DNA from: DASVXQ01 sp046727955
Lineage (GTDB): Bacteria > Actinomycetota > CALGFH01
DNA length: 31,689 bases
Assembly: GCA_046727955.1 (NCBI GenBank)
Contig: JBKPDO010000205.1
Location: forward strand, 1 to 31,689
Direction of reading: 5' to 3'
Shown here: positions 8,072-15,770 of the stretch, piece by piece
Position numbering within the stretch: the stretch's first letter is position 1
Layout of the letters: the number at the start of each line of letters is the position of its first letter
Position numbers and translations under genes: made by a program
Notes under the pieces: model-generated
The model's database searches: none
What the model was told of the DNA's origin: nothing
The model's input: the letters and a program-made list of their open reading frames with translations, nothing else

Positions 8072-8860
8072 GTGCCCGACAGCGCGCCTGACAACACGCC
8101 CCTGCTCGAGCTGCATGGGGTGAGCAAGCGATTCGGCGCCGTGCAGGCGCTCACGGACGTGGACTTCGAGGCCCGAGCGGGCCGGGTCACCGCGCTGGTC
8201 GGTGACAACGGCGCGGGGAAGTCCACCCTGGTAAAGATCATCGCCGGCATCGTCGCGGCCGATGAGGGCGAGTACCGGTTCGAGGGCCGAGAGGTCCAGG
8301 TGCACACCCCGCAGGCGGCCACCGCGCTGGGGATCGCGACCATCTACCAGGACCTGGCGCTGTCCGACAACCTCGACGTGGTCGCCAACCTGTTCCTCGG
8401 CCACGAGGAGCTCGGCGGTTTCCAGCTGCTCGACGAGACCGGCATGGAACAGGAGGCAAGCAAGGTCCTCAAGCGCTTGGCCGTGCGCATCCCCAGCGTG
8501 CGGACCCAGGTCGCGTCACTGTCGGGCGGGCAGCGCCAGTCGGTCGCCATCGCCAGGTCGATACTGGGCGAGCCCAAGATGGTGGTGCTGGACGAGCCAA
8601 CCGCCGCGCTCGGGGTGGCCCAGACCGCCCAGGTCCTCGACCTGATCCGCACCCTGCGCGAGCAGGGCCTGGCGGTGGTGGTGATCAGCCACAACCTGGC
8701 CGACGTGTTCACGGTGGCCGACACCATTGTGGTGCTGTTCCTCGGCCGCCAGGTAGGCGTGCTGAACGCCAAGGAGACCAACTCCGACGAGGTCGTGGCC
8801 GCGATCACCGGCTCCAGGGCCGCCGAGGAGCCAGAGCCAGCGGAGGTGAGCGAGCAGTGA
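8072..8860 (+). CDS. xylG: Sugar ABC transporter ATP-binding protein, single nucleotide-binding domain
   Basis: This is the cytoplasmic ATPase that powers the XylH channel. GTG 8072 follows GGGAGG with 5-bp spacing. All ABC motifs are present once: Walker A GDNGAGKST (44-52), Q-loop YQD (92-94), signature LSGGQ (150-154), Walker B VVLDEP (171-176) and H-loop His207. At 262 residues it has one domain, whereas classical XylG/MglA/AraG proteins have two fused domains of about 500 residues. It resembles the shorter FrcA-type ATPases, so the complex probably works as a homodimer. The stop overlaps the xylH start by 4 bp, implying coupled translation. Confidence 0.85.
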   Translation: MPDSAPDNTPLLELHGVSKRFGAVQALTDVDFEARAGRVTALVGDNGAGKSTLVKIIAGIVAADEGEYRFEGREVQVHTPQAATALGIATIYQDLALSDNLDVVANLFLGHEELGGFQLLDETGMEQEASKVLKRLAVRIPSVRTQVASLSGGQRQSVAIARSILGEPKMVVLDEPTAALGVAQTAQVLDLIRTLREQGLAVVVISHNLADVFTVADTIVVLFLGRQVGVLNAKETNSDEVVAAITGSRAAEEPEPAEVSEQ

Positions 8861-10077
8861 CCGTCTCCGACCTCGACCCGCGTCTGGTCACCGAGCAGCC
8901 TGGGCTGGCCGGGGCCTGGGCGGGCTTCCGTCGCCGTCTGGCCCAGGGCGAGCTGGGCGCCGTGCCCATCGTGTTCGGCCTCGCGGTCATCTGGCTGATC
9001 TTCTGGATCGCCAACAGCCGCTTTCTCAGCGCGGAGAACCTCACCAACCTGGTCCTGCAGACGGCGTCCACGGGCACGATCGCGGTAGGAGTCGTGCTGG
9101 TGCTGCTGCTCGGCGAGATCGACCTGTCGGTAGGGGCGGTCAGCGGGGTCGCCGCGGCGATCATGGCCGTGCTCAACGTCAAGCACGGCGTGCCCGGCTG
9201 GCTGGCGATCCTGGCTGGACTGGGCGTAGGGGCGGCGATCGGCGCCTTTCAAGGATTCTGGACGACCCGCTTCCGCATCCCGGCGTTCGTGGTCACCCTG
9301 GCCGGGCTGCTGGCCTGGACGGGAGCGCTGCTGTTCGTGCTGGGCTCCACGGGCACGGTCAATCTCTCGGACACGACCATCACCGGGCTGGCCAACACCT
9401 TCTACGTCCCCTTGGACGCGTGGTTGCTGGCGGTGGCGGTGATCGTCGTCTACACGGCCGCCAAACTCTGGGAGCGGCGCAGGCGGGCCGCGGCCGGTCT
9501 GCCCATCCCCCCCGTGCAGCTCCTGGCCACCCGGATCGCGGTTCTGGCCGTGGCCGCCCTGGCGACCGCGGCGGTGCTGAGCGCCGACCGGGGGCTACCG
9601 CTGGCCCTGGTGATCTTCGGCGGCATCGTAGTCTTGGTCGATCTGCTGATCCGCCGCACACGCTTCGGGCGTCACGTGCTCGCCGTCGGCGGGAACGCGG
9701 AGGCGGCCAGGCGGGCCGGTATCCAGGTCAACAACGTGCGCCTGGTGGTGTTCACGCTCGCCTCCACGCTGGCCGCGGCCGGTGGCATCCTGGCAGCCGC
9801 GCGGCTGTTCGCGGTCAACCAGTCCTCGGGGGCCAGCGACACGCTGCTGAACTCGATCGCCGCGGCCGTGATCGGCGGGACCAGCCTGTTCGGCGGCCGT
9901 GGCTCGGCCTACTCGGCCCTGCTGGGGGGCTTGGTGATCTTCTCCATCGACAACGGCATGAACCTGCTCGGGGTGGCGTCCTCAACGAAGTTCATGGTCG
10001 AGGGCGCGGTCCTGCTGCTGGCCGCCACCGTGGACGCCGTCGCCCGCCGCGGCCGTCAGGCCGCCGGCAGGGCCTGA
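8857..10077 (+). CDS. xylH: Xylose-type sugar ABC transporter permease
   Basis: This 406-residue integral membrane protein of the BPD_transp_2 (AraH/RbsC/XylH) family forms the sugar channel. GTG 8857 overlaps the xylG stop (GTGA). Hydrophobic helices recur through the sequence. Diagnostic motifs are VVLVLLLGEIDLSVGAVSGVA near 90, FVVTLAGLLAWTGALLFVLGS, the cytoplasmic coupling region RTRFGRHVLAVGGNAEAARRAGI, and AVIGGTSLFGGRGS followed by AYSALLGGLVI. The longer loop between helices (about 200-230, basic, ERRRRAAAGLP) is typical of XylH. Its last 22 bp overlap the 3' end of the opposing hydantoinase B gene. Confidence 0.88.
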   Translation: MTVSDLDPRLVTEQPGLAGAWAGFRRRLAQGELGAVPIVFGLAVIWLIFWIANSRFLSAENLTNLVLQTASTGTIAVGVVLVLLLGEIDLSVGAVSGVAAAIMAVLNVKHGVPGWLAILAGLGVGAAIGAFQGFWTTRFRIPAFVVTLAGLLAWTGALLFVLGSTGTVNLSDTTITGLANTFYVPLDAWLLAVAVIVVYTAAKLWERRRRAAAGLPIPPVQLLATRIAVLAVAALATAAVLSADRGLPLALVIFGGIVVLVDLLIRRTRFGRHVLAVGGNAEAARRAGIQVNNVRLVVFTLASTLAAAGGILAAARLFAVNQSSGASDTLLNSIAAAVIGGTSLFGGRGSAYSALLGGLVIFSIDNGMNLLGVASSTKFMVEGAVLLLAATVDAVARRGRQAAGRA

Positions 10078-11858
10078 ACCTCACAGGCCTGGACCTCGGG
10101 GGCCACGGGCTTCCCGGCACCGGGGCTTCCCGGTGCCGAGCCTTGGGCTTCCCGGGGCCGGGGCTCGCGACCCTGGGGGGCCTTGGGCTTCCCGGGGCCG
10201 GGGCTCGCGACCCCGGTCGCCGGGCCGCCAGCCTCCCCGGGGGCGGCGTCCGGGTCCGGGGGCGGGCCCATGCCGCCGCCGCCCGGCGTCGCCACCGTGA
10301 CGACGTCGCCCGCCCGCAGCTGGCGGCTCGTCTTGGGCGGCAGCTGGGTGCCGTTGAGCAGATTGCGGCCCGGCCTGCCGGGAGACCCGCCACGTGCGCC
10401 CGCTGGGCCGTGGCGGCGCCGGTCGGTCAGCAGCGACAGGCTCGCCGCCTCCAGGACTCGCACCGAGCGGACCACGCCGTCCCCGCCGCGCTGCCTGCCC
10501 GCGCCTCCACTCCCGTAGGCCAGCTCGTAGCGCTCGACCCGCATCGGGTACTCGATCTCCAGCGCCTCGATCGGCGTGTTGAGCGTGTTGCTCATGCCGA
10601 CGTGGACCCCGCTCGGCCCGGGGCCTCGGCTGGAGGCCCCCTGCCCGCCGGCGATCGTCTCGTAGTAGGTCCAGCCCCGGCCGCCGATCACCAGGTTGTT
10701 CATGGTCCCCTGCCCGGCGGCGGGCAGGTCGGCGCACTGCGCCAGTGCGGCCAGGACGGTGTCGGCGAGGCGCTGGCTGCTCTCGACGTTGCCGGCCACC
10801 ACCGCCGCCGGCCAGCGCGCGTTGACCAGGCTGCCCAGGGGTGCGCGGATCTCGACCGGTGCGTATGTGCCGGCGTTGGCTGGCACGTCGCCTGGCAGCA
10901 GCACCCGCAGCGCGAAGTAGCACGCCGAGCGGGTCACCGCCAGCGGGCAGTTGACGTTCCCGGCCACCTGCGGCGCGGTGCCGTCGAAGTCCACCGTCAT
11001 GCGGTCGCCCGAGATCGTGACCGCCACCCGGATGGGGATGTCCTTGTCGCTGACCCCGTCGCCCTCCAGCTCGCTCTCCGCCTGGTAGACGCCGTCCGGC
11101 AGGCCGGCCAGGGCCTCGCGGGTGCGGCGCTCCGCGTACGCGAGCACCTCGCCGAAGGCGGCGCGCACCAGCTCAGCTCCGCGCCGCGCCACCAGCTCGG
11201 CCAGTCGCTGCTGCGCCAGCCGGTTGGCGGCGAGCTGCGCCTGGAAGTCGCCGCGCCGCAGCCTCGGGGTGCGCGAGTTGGCCAGGATGAGCGCGAGCAC
11301 GTCCTCGTCCAGGCGACCCTCGCTGGCCAGGCGCACCGGCGGGATCACCAGGCCCTCCTGCCAGATCTCGCGCGAGTCGGACGGCATCGACCCGGGCCGC
11401 ATCCCGCCGACGTCGGAGTGGTGCGCCCGCGTGACCGCGAACGCCAGCCGCTCGCCGCCGAGGTCGACCGGCGAGACCAGCGTCACGTCCGGCAGATGCG
11501 TGCCGCCGCTGTAGGGGTCGTTGATGGCGAAGACCTCGCCAGGCGCGGGGTGCCGCGCCATGACGGCGGCGACCGCCTCGGGCATGGCGCCGAGGTGCAC
11601 CGGGATGTGCTCGGCCTGCGCCACCATCCTTCCCTCGGCGTCGAAGAGCGCGGTCGAGCAGTCGTGGCGCTCCTTGATGTTGGACGAGTACGCGCCGCGC
11701 ACCAGCAGGGTGCCCATCTCCTCCGCGATGCCGCTGAGCGCGCTCGACAGCACCGACAGCAGCACCGGGTCCAGCCTCGGGTCGCGTGGCCGCCCCGGGC
11801 CCTTCCGGCTCATCGGCTCTTCCGGCTCATGGCCCCTCCGCTCACGGGCGCCGCTCAT
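10056..11858 (-). CDS. Hydantoinase B/oxoprolinase-family subunit
   Basis: ATG 11858 overlaps the stop of the upstream hyuA-type gene (ATGA), so this start is preferred over the longer frame to 12017. The 600-residue product matches the hydantoinase B family: LDPVLLSVLSSALSGIAEEMG, LVRGAYSSNIKERHDCSTALFD, HIPVHLGAMPEAV, FAINDPYSGGTHLPDVTLVSPV, ARAHHSDVGGMRPGS, GMSNTLNTPIEALE followed by EYPMRVERYEL, and AGDVVTVATPGGGGMGPP. With the A subunit it hydrolyses cyclic amides such as hydantoins or 5-oxoproline, or acts in related ATP-dependent carboxylases; the substrate is unknown. The last 55 residues are an unusual Pro/Gly/Lys-rich tail encoded by DNA repeats (10141-10213). Confidence 0.88.
   Translation of the reverse strand: MSGARERRGHEPEEPMSRKGPGRPRDPRLDPVLLSVLSSALSGIAEEMGTLLVRGAYSSNIKERHDCSTALFDAEGRMVAQAEHIPVHLGAMPEAVAAVMARHPAPGEVFAINDPYSGGTHLPDVTLVSPVDLGGERLAFAVTRAHHSDVGGMRPGSMPSDSREIWQEGLVIPPVRLASEGRLDEDVLALILANSRTPRLRRGDFQAQLAANRLAQQRLAELVARRGAELVRAAFGEVLAYAERRTREALAGLPDGVYQAESELEGDGVSDKDIPIRVAVTISGDRMTVDFDGTAPQVAGNVNCPLAVTRSACYFALRVLLPGDVPANAGTYAPVEIRAPLGSLVNARWPAAVVAGNVESSQRLADTVLAALAQCADLPAAGQGTMNNLVIGGRGWTYYETIAGGQGASSRGPGPSGVHVGMSNTLNTPIEALEIEYPMRVERYELAYGSGGAGRQRGGDGVVRSVRVLEAASLSLLTDRRRHGPAGARGGSPGRPGRNLLNGTQLPPKTSRQLRAGDVVTVATPGGGGMGPPPDPDAAPGEAGGPATGVASPGPGKPKAPQGREPRPREAQGSAPGSPGAGKPVAPEVQACEVQALPAA
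10141..10213. repeat. 33-bp direct repeat, 40-bp period, inside the hydantoinase B 3' end
   Basis: The 33 bases at 10141-10173 recur exactly at 10181-10213, separated by 7 bp; the unit begins CCTTGGGCTTCCCGGGGCCG. Partial, diverged units precede it (about 10108-10140). The period is not a multiple of three, so the repeat is read in different frames and gives the low-complexity tail of the protein. It looks like recent slippage expansion. Confidence 0.8.
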
Positions 11859-13864
11859 GGGCGCCACTCCAGCTCGAGCGAACCGACGCCGTCGACGATC
11901 GCACGCCAGCCAGGGCGGATCACCACGGTGGACTCCGGATGCTCGACCACGGCGGGGCCCGCCAGCTCCGCGCCTGGCTCCAGGTCGGCACCCGCCACGA
12001 CCTCGACCTGGAGCCAATCGCCGTCGACGTTGACGGCTCGCCGCCGGCTCGAGCCGGGCGGGCCAGCTTCCCCGGCCGAGCTGGCGCGATCTCGGCGGAT
12101 CTTGGCGCGCAGCTCCGGCTTGGGGACCGGGACGGTGGCGACCAGGCGCAGGCTCACCAGCTCGATCGGCTCGTCCTCCATGCGGTAGCCGTAGCGGCGC
12201 GCATGTTCCACGTGAAACCTTGGACCGAGATCATCGAGGTCGGCGACCGCGACCGTCAGCTCAAACGACTGGCCGCGGTAGCGCAGGTCTGCCCGACGTT
12301 CCAGCGCCGGGCCGTCCAAGTCCTTGCGCGCCCGCTCCTCCAGGTCGGCGTAGGCGGCGGCCACCTCCGCGGGGTCGACTTCGTCCAGCCGCCCGAGCAG
12401 CGGGCGCAGGTAGTCGCGGCGCAGGTCCGAGATCGCCAGGCCCAGCGCCGACAGCACCCCTCCCGCTCGCGGTACGAGCACGCGGCCCATGCCGAGCTCC
12501 TCGGCGAGCGCGCAGGCATGCATGCCACCGGCGCCACCGAAGGCGAGCAGGGTGAGGTCGCGCGGGTCGATCCCCCGCTCCACGCTCATCAGCCGCAGGG
12601 CGCGGACCATCTCAGCGTTGGCGACCCGCACCACGCCGAGGGCGGCCTGCAGCGGTCCGGCCCCGAGCCGCTTGGCGAGGGCGGCGAGCGCGCGCTCGGC
12701 CAGCTCCCGCCTGAGCACCACACCCTCGGCGCCTCCGAGCCTGGCGCTGTCCGGCAGGTGGCCGAGCAGGAGGTTCGCGTCGGTCACGGTGGGCTCGGCG
12801 CCGCCGAGCCCGTATGCGGCCGGGCCTGGGTCGGCGCCGGCCGAGTGGGGCCCGACGCGCAGCGCCCCGCCCTCGTCGACCCAGGCGATGGAGCCGCCAC
12901 CGGCGCTGACCGAGTGCACGTCGACCATGGGCAGCTTGATGGGCACGCCGGCGATCACCGATTCCGTGGTGGTCTGCACGGTACCGTCGAGCACCGCGGC
13001 CACGTCGGTGGAGGTGCCGCCCATGTCGAGGGTCAGCAGGTCCCGGTGGCCGGAGAGGCCGGCCACCCAGGCGGCGCCCACGACCCCGCCGGCCGGGCCG
13101 GACAGCACGCAGCTCGCGGCGTGGCCGGCGGCCCGCTCGATCTCGACCACACCGCCGGACGACTGCATCACCAGCGGTGCGGGGAAGCCACGCCGCCGCA
13201 GCTCGCCCGCCAGCCGCTCCAGGTAGGCGGCCAGCCGCGGGGTGAGGTAGGCGTCGGCGACGGTGGTGGAGAAGCGCTCGTATTCGCGGACCTCCGGCAG
13301 CACCTCGCTGGAGCGCGACACGGTGACGCCGGGGAGAGCCGATTCCAGCGCCGTCGCCACCCGCCGCTCGTGCTCCGGGTGCAGGAAGGAGAAGAGCAGG
13401 CAAACCGCCACCGCCTCGACGCCCGCGGCCGCGACGGCCGCGACCGCGGCCTCCAGGCTCTCCTGGTCGAGCGGCGCGACCTCGCCCCACGGTCCCATGC
13501 GCTCGGGTACCACGAAGCGAAGCTCCCGCGGGACCAGCGGTGCTGGCCGGTCCATGGTCAGGTCGTACAGGGACGGCCGCTGCTGGCGGCCGATCTCGAT
13601 CACGTCGCGGAAGCCGGCGGTCGTCACCAGCGCGGTACGGGCGCCGCGCCGCTCCAGCAGCGCGTTGGTGGCCACGGTGGAGCCGTGTGCGAAGGCGGCT
13701 ACGCGGCCGGGCTCGATCCCCGCGGCCTGCAGCGCCCGCAGCACGCCCTCGGCCTGGTTGCGAGGGGTGGAGGGCACCTTGGCGGTGATCAGCCGGCCGT
13801 CGACCACCGCGACCAGGTCGGTGAAGGTCCCGCCGACGTCGACGCCGATGCGAACGCCGCTCAT
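11855..13864 (-). CDS. Hydantoinase A/oxoprolinase-family subunit
   Basis: This 669-residue ATP-binding subunit belongs to the hydantoinase/oxoprolinase/acetone-carboxylase superfamily, which has an actin-like ATPase fold. ATG 13864 follows GGAGGAG. The N-terminus carries the phosphate loop IGVDVGGTFTDLVAV (7-21), then AFAHGSTVATNALLERRGAR and TTAGFRDVIEIGRQQRPSLYDL. The central hydantoinase A domain has LLTLDMGGTSTDVA, VDVHSVSAGGGSIAWVD, VGPHSAGADPGPAAYG and LTLLAFGGAGGMHACALAEELGM. The C-terminal part has FHVEHARRYGY. It lies in operon with the B subunit downstream and a J-domain gene 27 bp upstream. Substrate cannot be assigned from sequence alone. Confidence 0.9.
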   Translation of the reverse strand: MSGVRIGVDVGGTFTDLVAVVDGRLITAKVPSTPRNQAEGVLRALQAAGIEPGRVAAFAHGSTVATNALLERRGARTALVTTAGFRDVIEIGRQQRPSLYDLTMDRPAPLVPRELRFVVPERMGPWGEVAPLDQESLEAAVAAVAAAGVEAVAVCLLFSFLHPEHERRVATALESALPGVTVSRSSEVLPEVREYERFSTTVADAYLTPRLAAYLERLAGELRRRGFPAPLVMQSSGGVVEIERAAGHAASCVLSGPAGGVVGAAWVAGLSGHRDLLTLDMGGTSTDVAAVLDGTVQTTTESVIAGVPIKLPMVDVHSVSAGGGSIAWVDEGGALRVGPHSAGADPGPAAYGLGGAEPTVTDANLLLGHLPDSARLGGAEGVVLRRELAERALAALAKRLGAGPLQAALGVVRVANAEMVRALRLMSVERGIDPRDLTLLAFGGAGGMHACALAEELGMGRVLVPRAGGVLSALGLAISDLRRDYLRPLLGRLDEVDPAEVAAAYADLEERARKDLDGPALERRADLRYRGQSFELTVAVADLDDLGPRFHVEHARRYGYRMEDEPIELVSLRLVATVPVPKPELRAKIRRDRASSAGEAGPPGSSRRRAVNVDGDWLQVEVVAGADLEPGAELAGPAVVEHPESTVVIRPGWRAIVDGVGSLELEWRP

Positions 13865-13891
13865 CGGCTCCTCCAGGCGGACGTGCCCCGG

Positions 13892-14761
13892 TCAGGCCCA
13901 GGCTGTCTCGGCATTGCCGCGCTCGAGCTCGAGCCGCTCCAGCTCCAGCCGCGCCTCCAGGATCTGGCGGTCCAGCTCCTTGACCATGTGGCCGAGCAGG
14001 TCCCAGCCCTCGTCGGCAGCCTTCTCGACGCGGCGGCGCAGCCACCCCATGGCAGAGGACTCGAGCGTGGCGAAGCGCTGGTCGATTACCCCCAGGCGAG
14101 TCCGCACGCGCGCGATCTGGCGGATGATCCGCTCCAGCTCCGCGGTGGGGTTCGAGCCGACCACGCTCTCGGGGCTCTGGTCCCACTCGTCCAGCAGGTG
14201 CCGCAGGGTCTCGAGGTCGCCCTGCTCGTAGGCGTGGTTGGCGGCGACCATCAGATTGGTGCGCCGCTCGCGCTCGCCGGGGTCACGCGCGAGGTCAGGA
14301 TGGATCAGGCGGGCGAGCAGGCGGAAGAGCCGCTTGGCCTCCACCGAGACCATGCGCCGGAACTCGGGCTCCGGCTCGCGGTCGCCCCATGCCCAGGCCC
14401 AGTTCTGCCCGTCGCCGTCCGGGTCGTTCCCGTCCAGTCCGCCCGAGCCGTCGCCGCCCGGGCCGTCGCTGCCCTGGGCGTTCGTGTCCCGGCCGGCGTC
14501 GCCGCCCTCGCCCCGGCCGAGCTTGGCGCGCTCGATCTGGTCGGCCAGGTCGTCGAGGATGGCGTAGCGCTGCCCGAGGGCGCGCCGGTAGCGGATCTCG
14601 AACTCGCTCAGGTCGGTCTCGAACGCCTCGCGCTCCGCCTCCCGCCCGGCCAGGCGTCGCCTCATGCCTGCCAGTTCCGCCCGCTTGTGGGCGAGCTCCG
14701 CAGCGACCGGACCGACGTAGAGCTCGATTGCGCCACCGGTGTAGTGGCCCATGAAGGTCAT
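13892..14761 (-). CDS. J-domain (DnaJ-like) protein with long N-terminal coiled coil
   Basis: ATG 14761 is chosen because it starts plausible sequence after GAGGGTG; the longer frame to 15082 adds only Arg/Pro-rich, repeat-encoded residues. The 289-residue protein has a coiled coil at about 20-85 (AELAHKRAELAGMRRRLAGR onward), an acidic Gly/Asp-rich linker at 86-120, and a J-domain-like module at about 136-190 (KRLFRLLARLIHPDLARD). The His-Pro-Asp motif at 154-156 is the residue set that stimulates Hsp70 ATPase. A second charged coiled coil ends the protein (DRQILEARLELERLELERG). It is probably cytoplasmic. It is the first gene of the hydantoinase operon; a client-folding role for those subunits is only inferred. 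Confidence 0.7.
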   Translation of the reverse strand: MTFMGHYTGGAIELYVGPVAAELAHKRAELAGMRRRLAGREAEREAFETDLSEFEIRYRRALGQRYAILDDLADQIERAKLGRGEGGDAGRDTNAQGSDGPGGDGSGGLDGNDPDGDGQNWAWAWGDREPEPEFRRMVSVEAKRLFRLLARLIHPDLARDPGERERRTNLMVAANHAYEQGDLETLRHLLDEWDQSPESVVGSNPTAELERIIRQIARVRTRLGVIDQRFATLESSAMGWLRRRVEKAADEGWDLLGHMVKELDRQILEARLELERLELERGNAETAWA

Positions 14762-14822
14762 CGCCTGGGCACCCTCACTGCCGGCGAGCGTGCAGGCGCG
14801 GGTGGGGGCGTCACCGCGCGCT

Positions 14823-14858
14823 GCGTGCTGGAGGCCCCGTGCGTGCTGGAGGCCCCGT
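14823..14858. repeat. 18-bp unit in two perfect tandem copies
   Basis: GCGTGCTGGAGGCCCCGT occurs at 14823-14840 and 14841-14858. It is in the upstream region of the J-domain gene and would add a duplicated hexapeptide to that protein only if translation began much further upstream. Confidence 0.8.
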
Positions 14859-15515
14859 GCATGCTCGACGGGCTTGGTGGCTGCGCCAGTAGGTGGACTT
14901 GGGCTGCGCCGGCCCTCAGACGGCGCCTCGCCGCGTTGTCGTCGTCGCGCGGGCAACCAGCCCGCGCTCCTCCTCCGCCTTGCGATGCAAGCCTTTCGAA
15001 CCGGCTCGCACCAACCCACCCACTGGCGCAGCCACTTAGGCCGGCCGGCGTCGCTGTGCTGCTGCCGAGGGTCGTCGCTCACTCCTTGCCTTGGGCCACG
15101 TGCCGTTCAGTCGGATGGCGTCGCTGCCGGACCGGATGGCGCCGCGCTGTCCTTGTAGGCCGCTGAAGTTACCTGAGCCGGGCAGCGGGCTGCTACCCGG
15201 GCAGCCTGGCAGGCATTCAACCTGCTCGACCGACGTCAGCCGGGCGGGAGGTCGTAGGCGCGGGCGAGGGCGGCGCGCACGAGCTTGGCCGTGATCACCG
15301 TCTGGGACTCATGCGGCCCCAGGGGCGGCCACTGCACGCGTCTTCACGCAATACCAGCCCGGGCAGTACGTGAACGGCGGTGGAACACGAACTTTCTGAT
15401 TGCAGTCAGCGCCGTGGTGGCACAAGATGGGGATGTCCAACGCCCCACCCTTTACCACGGCGGTACCGTGGGGAAGGAGGCGATGGCCCTTGGAGACTCC
15501 GCCCGACAACTAGCG

Positions 15516-15543
15516 GGCGGGCGACCCCCCAGGGTCGCCCGCC
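15516..15543. terminator. Strong 12-bp stem, 4-nt loop hairpin
   Basis: GGCGGGCGACCC at 15516-15527 pairs perfectly with 15532-15543 across a 4-base loop. No T run follows on either strand, so it could be a factor-dependent terminator, a mature 3' end or part of a structured RNA. Confidence 0.45.
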
Positions 15544-15614
15544 ATCTCCGAGCGATCCGTCGGCTGACGGCGATCGAGGATCCGAAATCTCGCGGCGGTC
15601 GCGATTGCGCGCTC

Positions 15615-15661
15615 CGACCCGACCGCGAAAGCTCTGATCCGTGAGCCGACGGGTCGTTTTT
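15615..15661 (+). terminator. Possible intrinsic terminator (stem then TTTTT)
   Basis: CGACCCG at 15615-15621 can pair with CGGGTCG at 15650-15656, immediately followed by five T residues (15657-15661). The loop of 28 bases is long for an intrinsic terminator. If real, it ends a plus-strand transcript from the gene-less region 15180-15610, where I see no protein gene. Confidence 0.35.
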
Positions 15662-15700
15662 GTATCTGGAGAGGGCCGCGAGGCCGCGCTCGGACCTGCT

Positions 15701-15760
15701 CGGACCCGCTCGGGCCTGCCCGGACCCGCTCGGGCCTGCCCGGACCCGCTCGGGCCTGCT
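15701..15760. repeat. Three 20-bp tandem repeats abutting the tetR stop
   Basis: CGGACCCGCTCGGGCCTGCC at 15701-15720 repeats at 15721-15740 and 15741-15760 (last base changed), with partial units on both sides (15691-15700 and 15761-15769). The array ends at the stop codon of the TetR gene (15771-15773). It is a minisatellite-like slippage array rather than a CRISPR: there are no spacers. Confidence 0.85.
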
Positions 15761-15770
15761 CGGACCCAGC

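Larger units (their letters stand above)
14762..15770. other. 1-kb region without a credible gene
   Basis: No frame here has family-like protein sequence. It contains an 18-bp tandem duplication (14823-14858), a 12-bp-stem hairpin (15516-15543), a hairpin followed by T5 (15615-15661) and a 20-bp tandem array (15701-15760). The strong structures suggest terminators or a small structured RNA. I could not match a known riboswitch or RNA family by eye. Confidence 0.5.

Noticed and set aside
9420..12188. 922-codon plus-strand ORF across the xylH end and the hydantoinase B gene
   Set aside because: Low-complexity translation in the wrong frame of xylH and antisense to hydantoinase B; no independent evidence.
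14990..15012. GGTTCGAAA-like sequence on the minus strand suggesting a tRNA T-arm
   Set aside because: The flanking bases cannot form a 5-bp T stem, and no acceptor, D or anticodon arm could be drawn around it.
14762..15082. N-terminal extension of the J-domain protein
   Set aside because: The extra 107 residues are Arg/Pro-rich, include a tandem-duplicated peptide, and lie before a good ribosome site at the chosen ATG.
11786..15166. Very long plus-strand ORF (over 1100 codons) opposite the hydantoinase and J-domain genes
   Set aside because: It is the antisense shadow of high-GC genes: its translation is Arg/Gly/Ala/His-rich with no family motifs, while the minus strand carries clear conserved motifs throughout.
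15309..15509. 66-codon minus-strand ORF with several Cys
   Set aside because: No ribosome binding site, no recognisable family, and it overlaps the hairpin-rich non-coding region; composition looks random.
15701..15760. Tandem repeats as a CRISPR array
   Set aside because: Units are directly adjacent with no spacers, and no cas genes are in the window.
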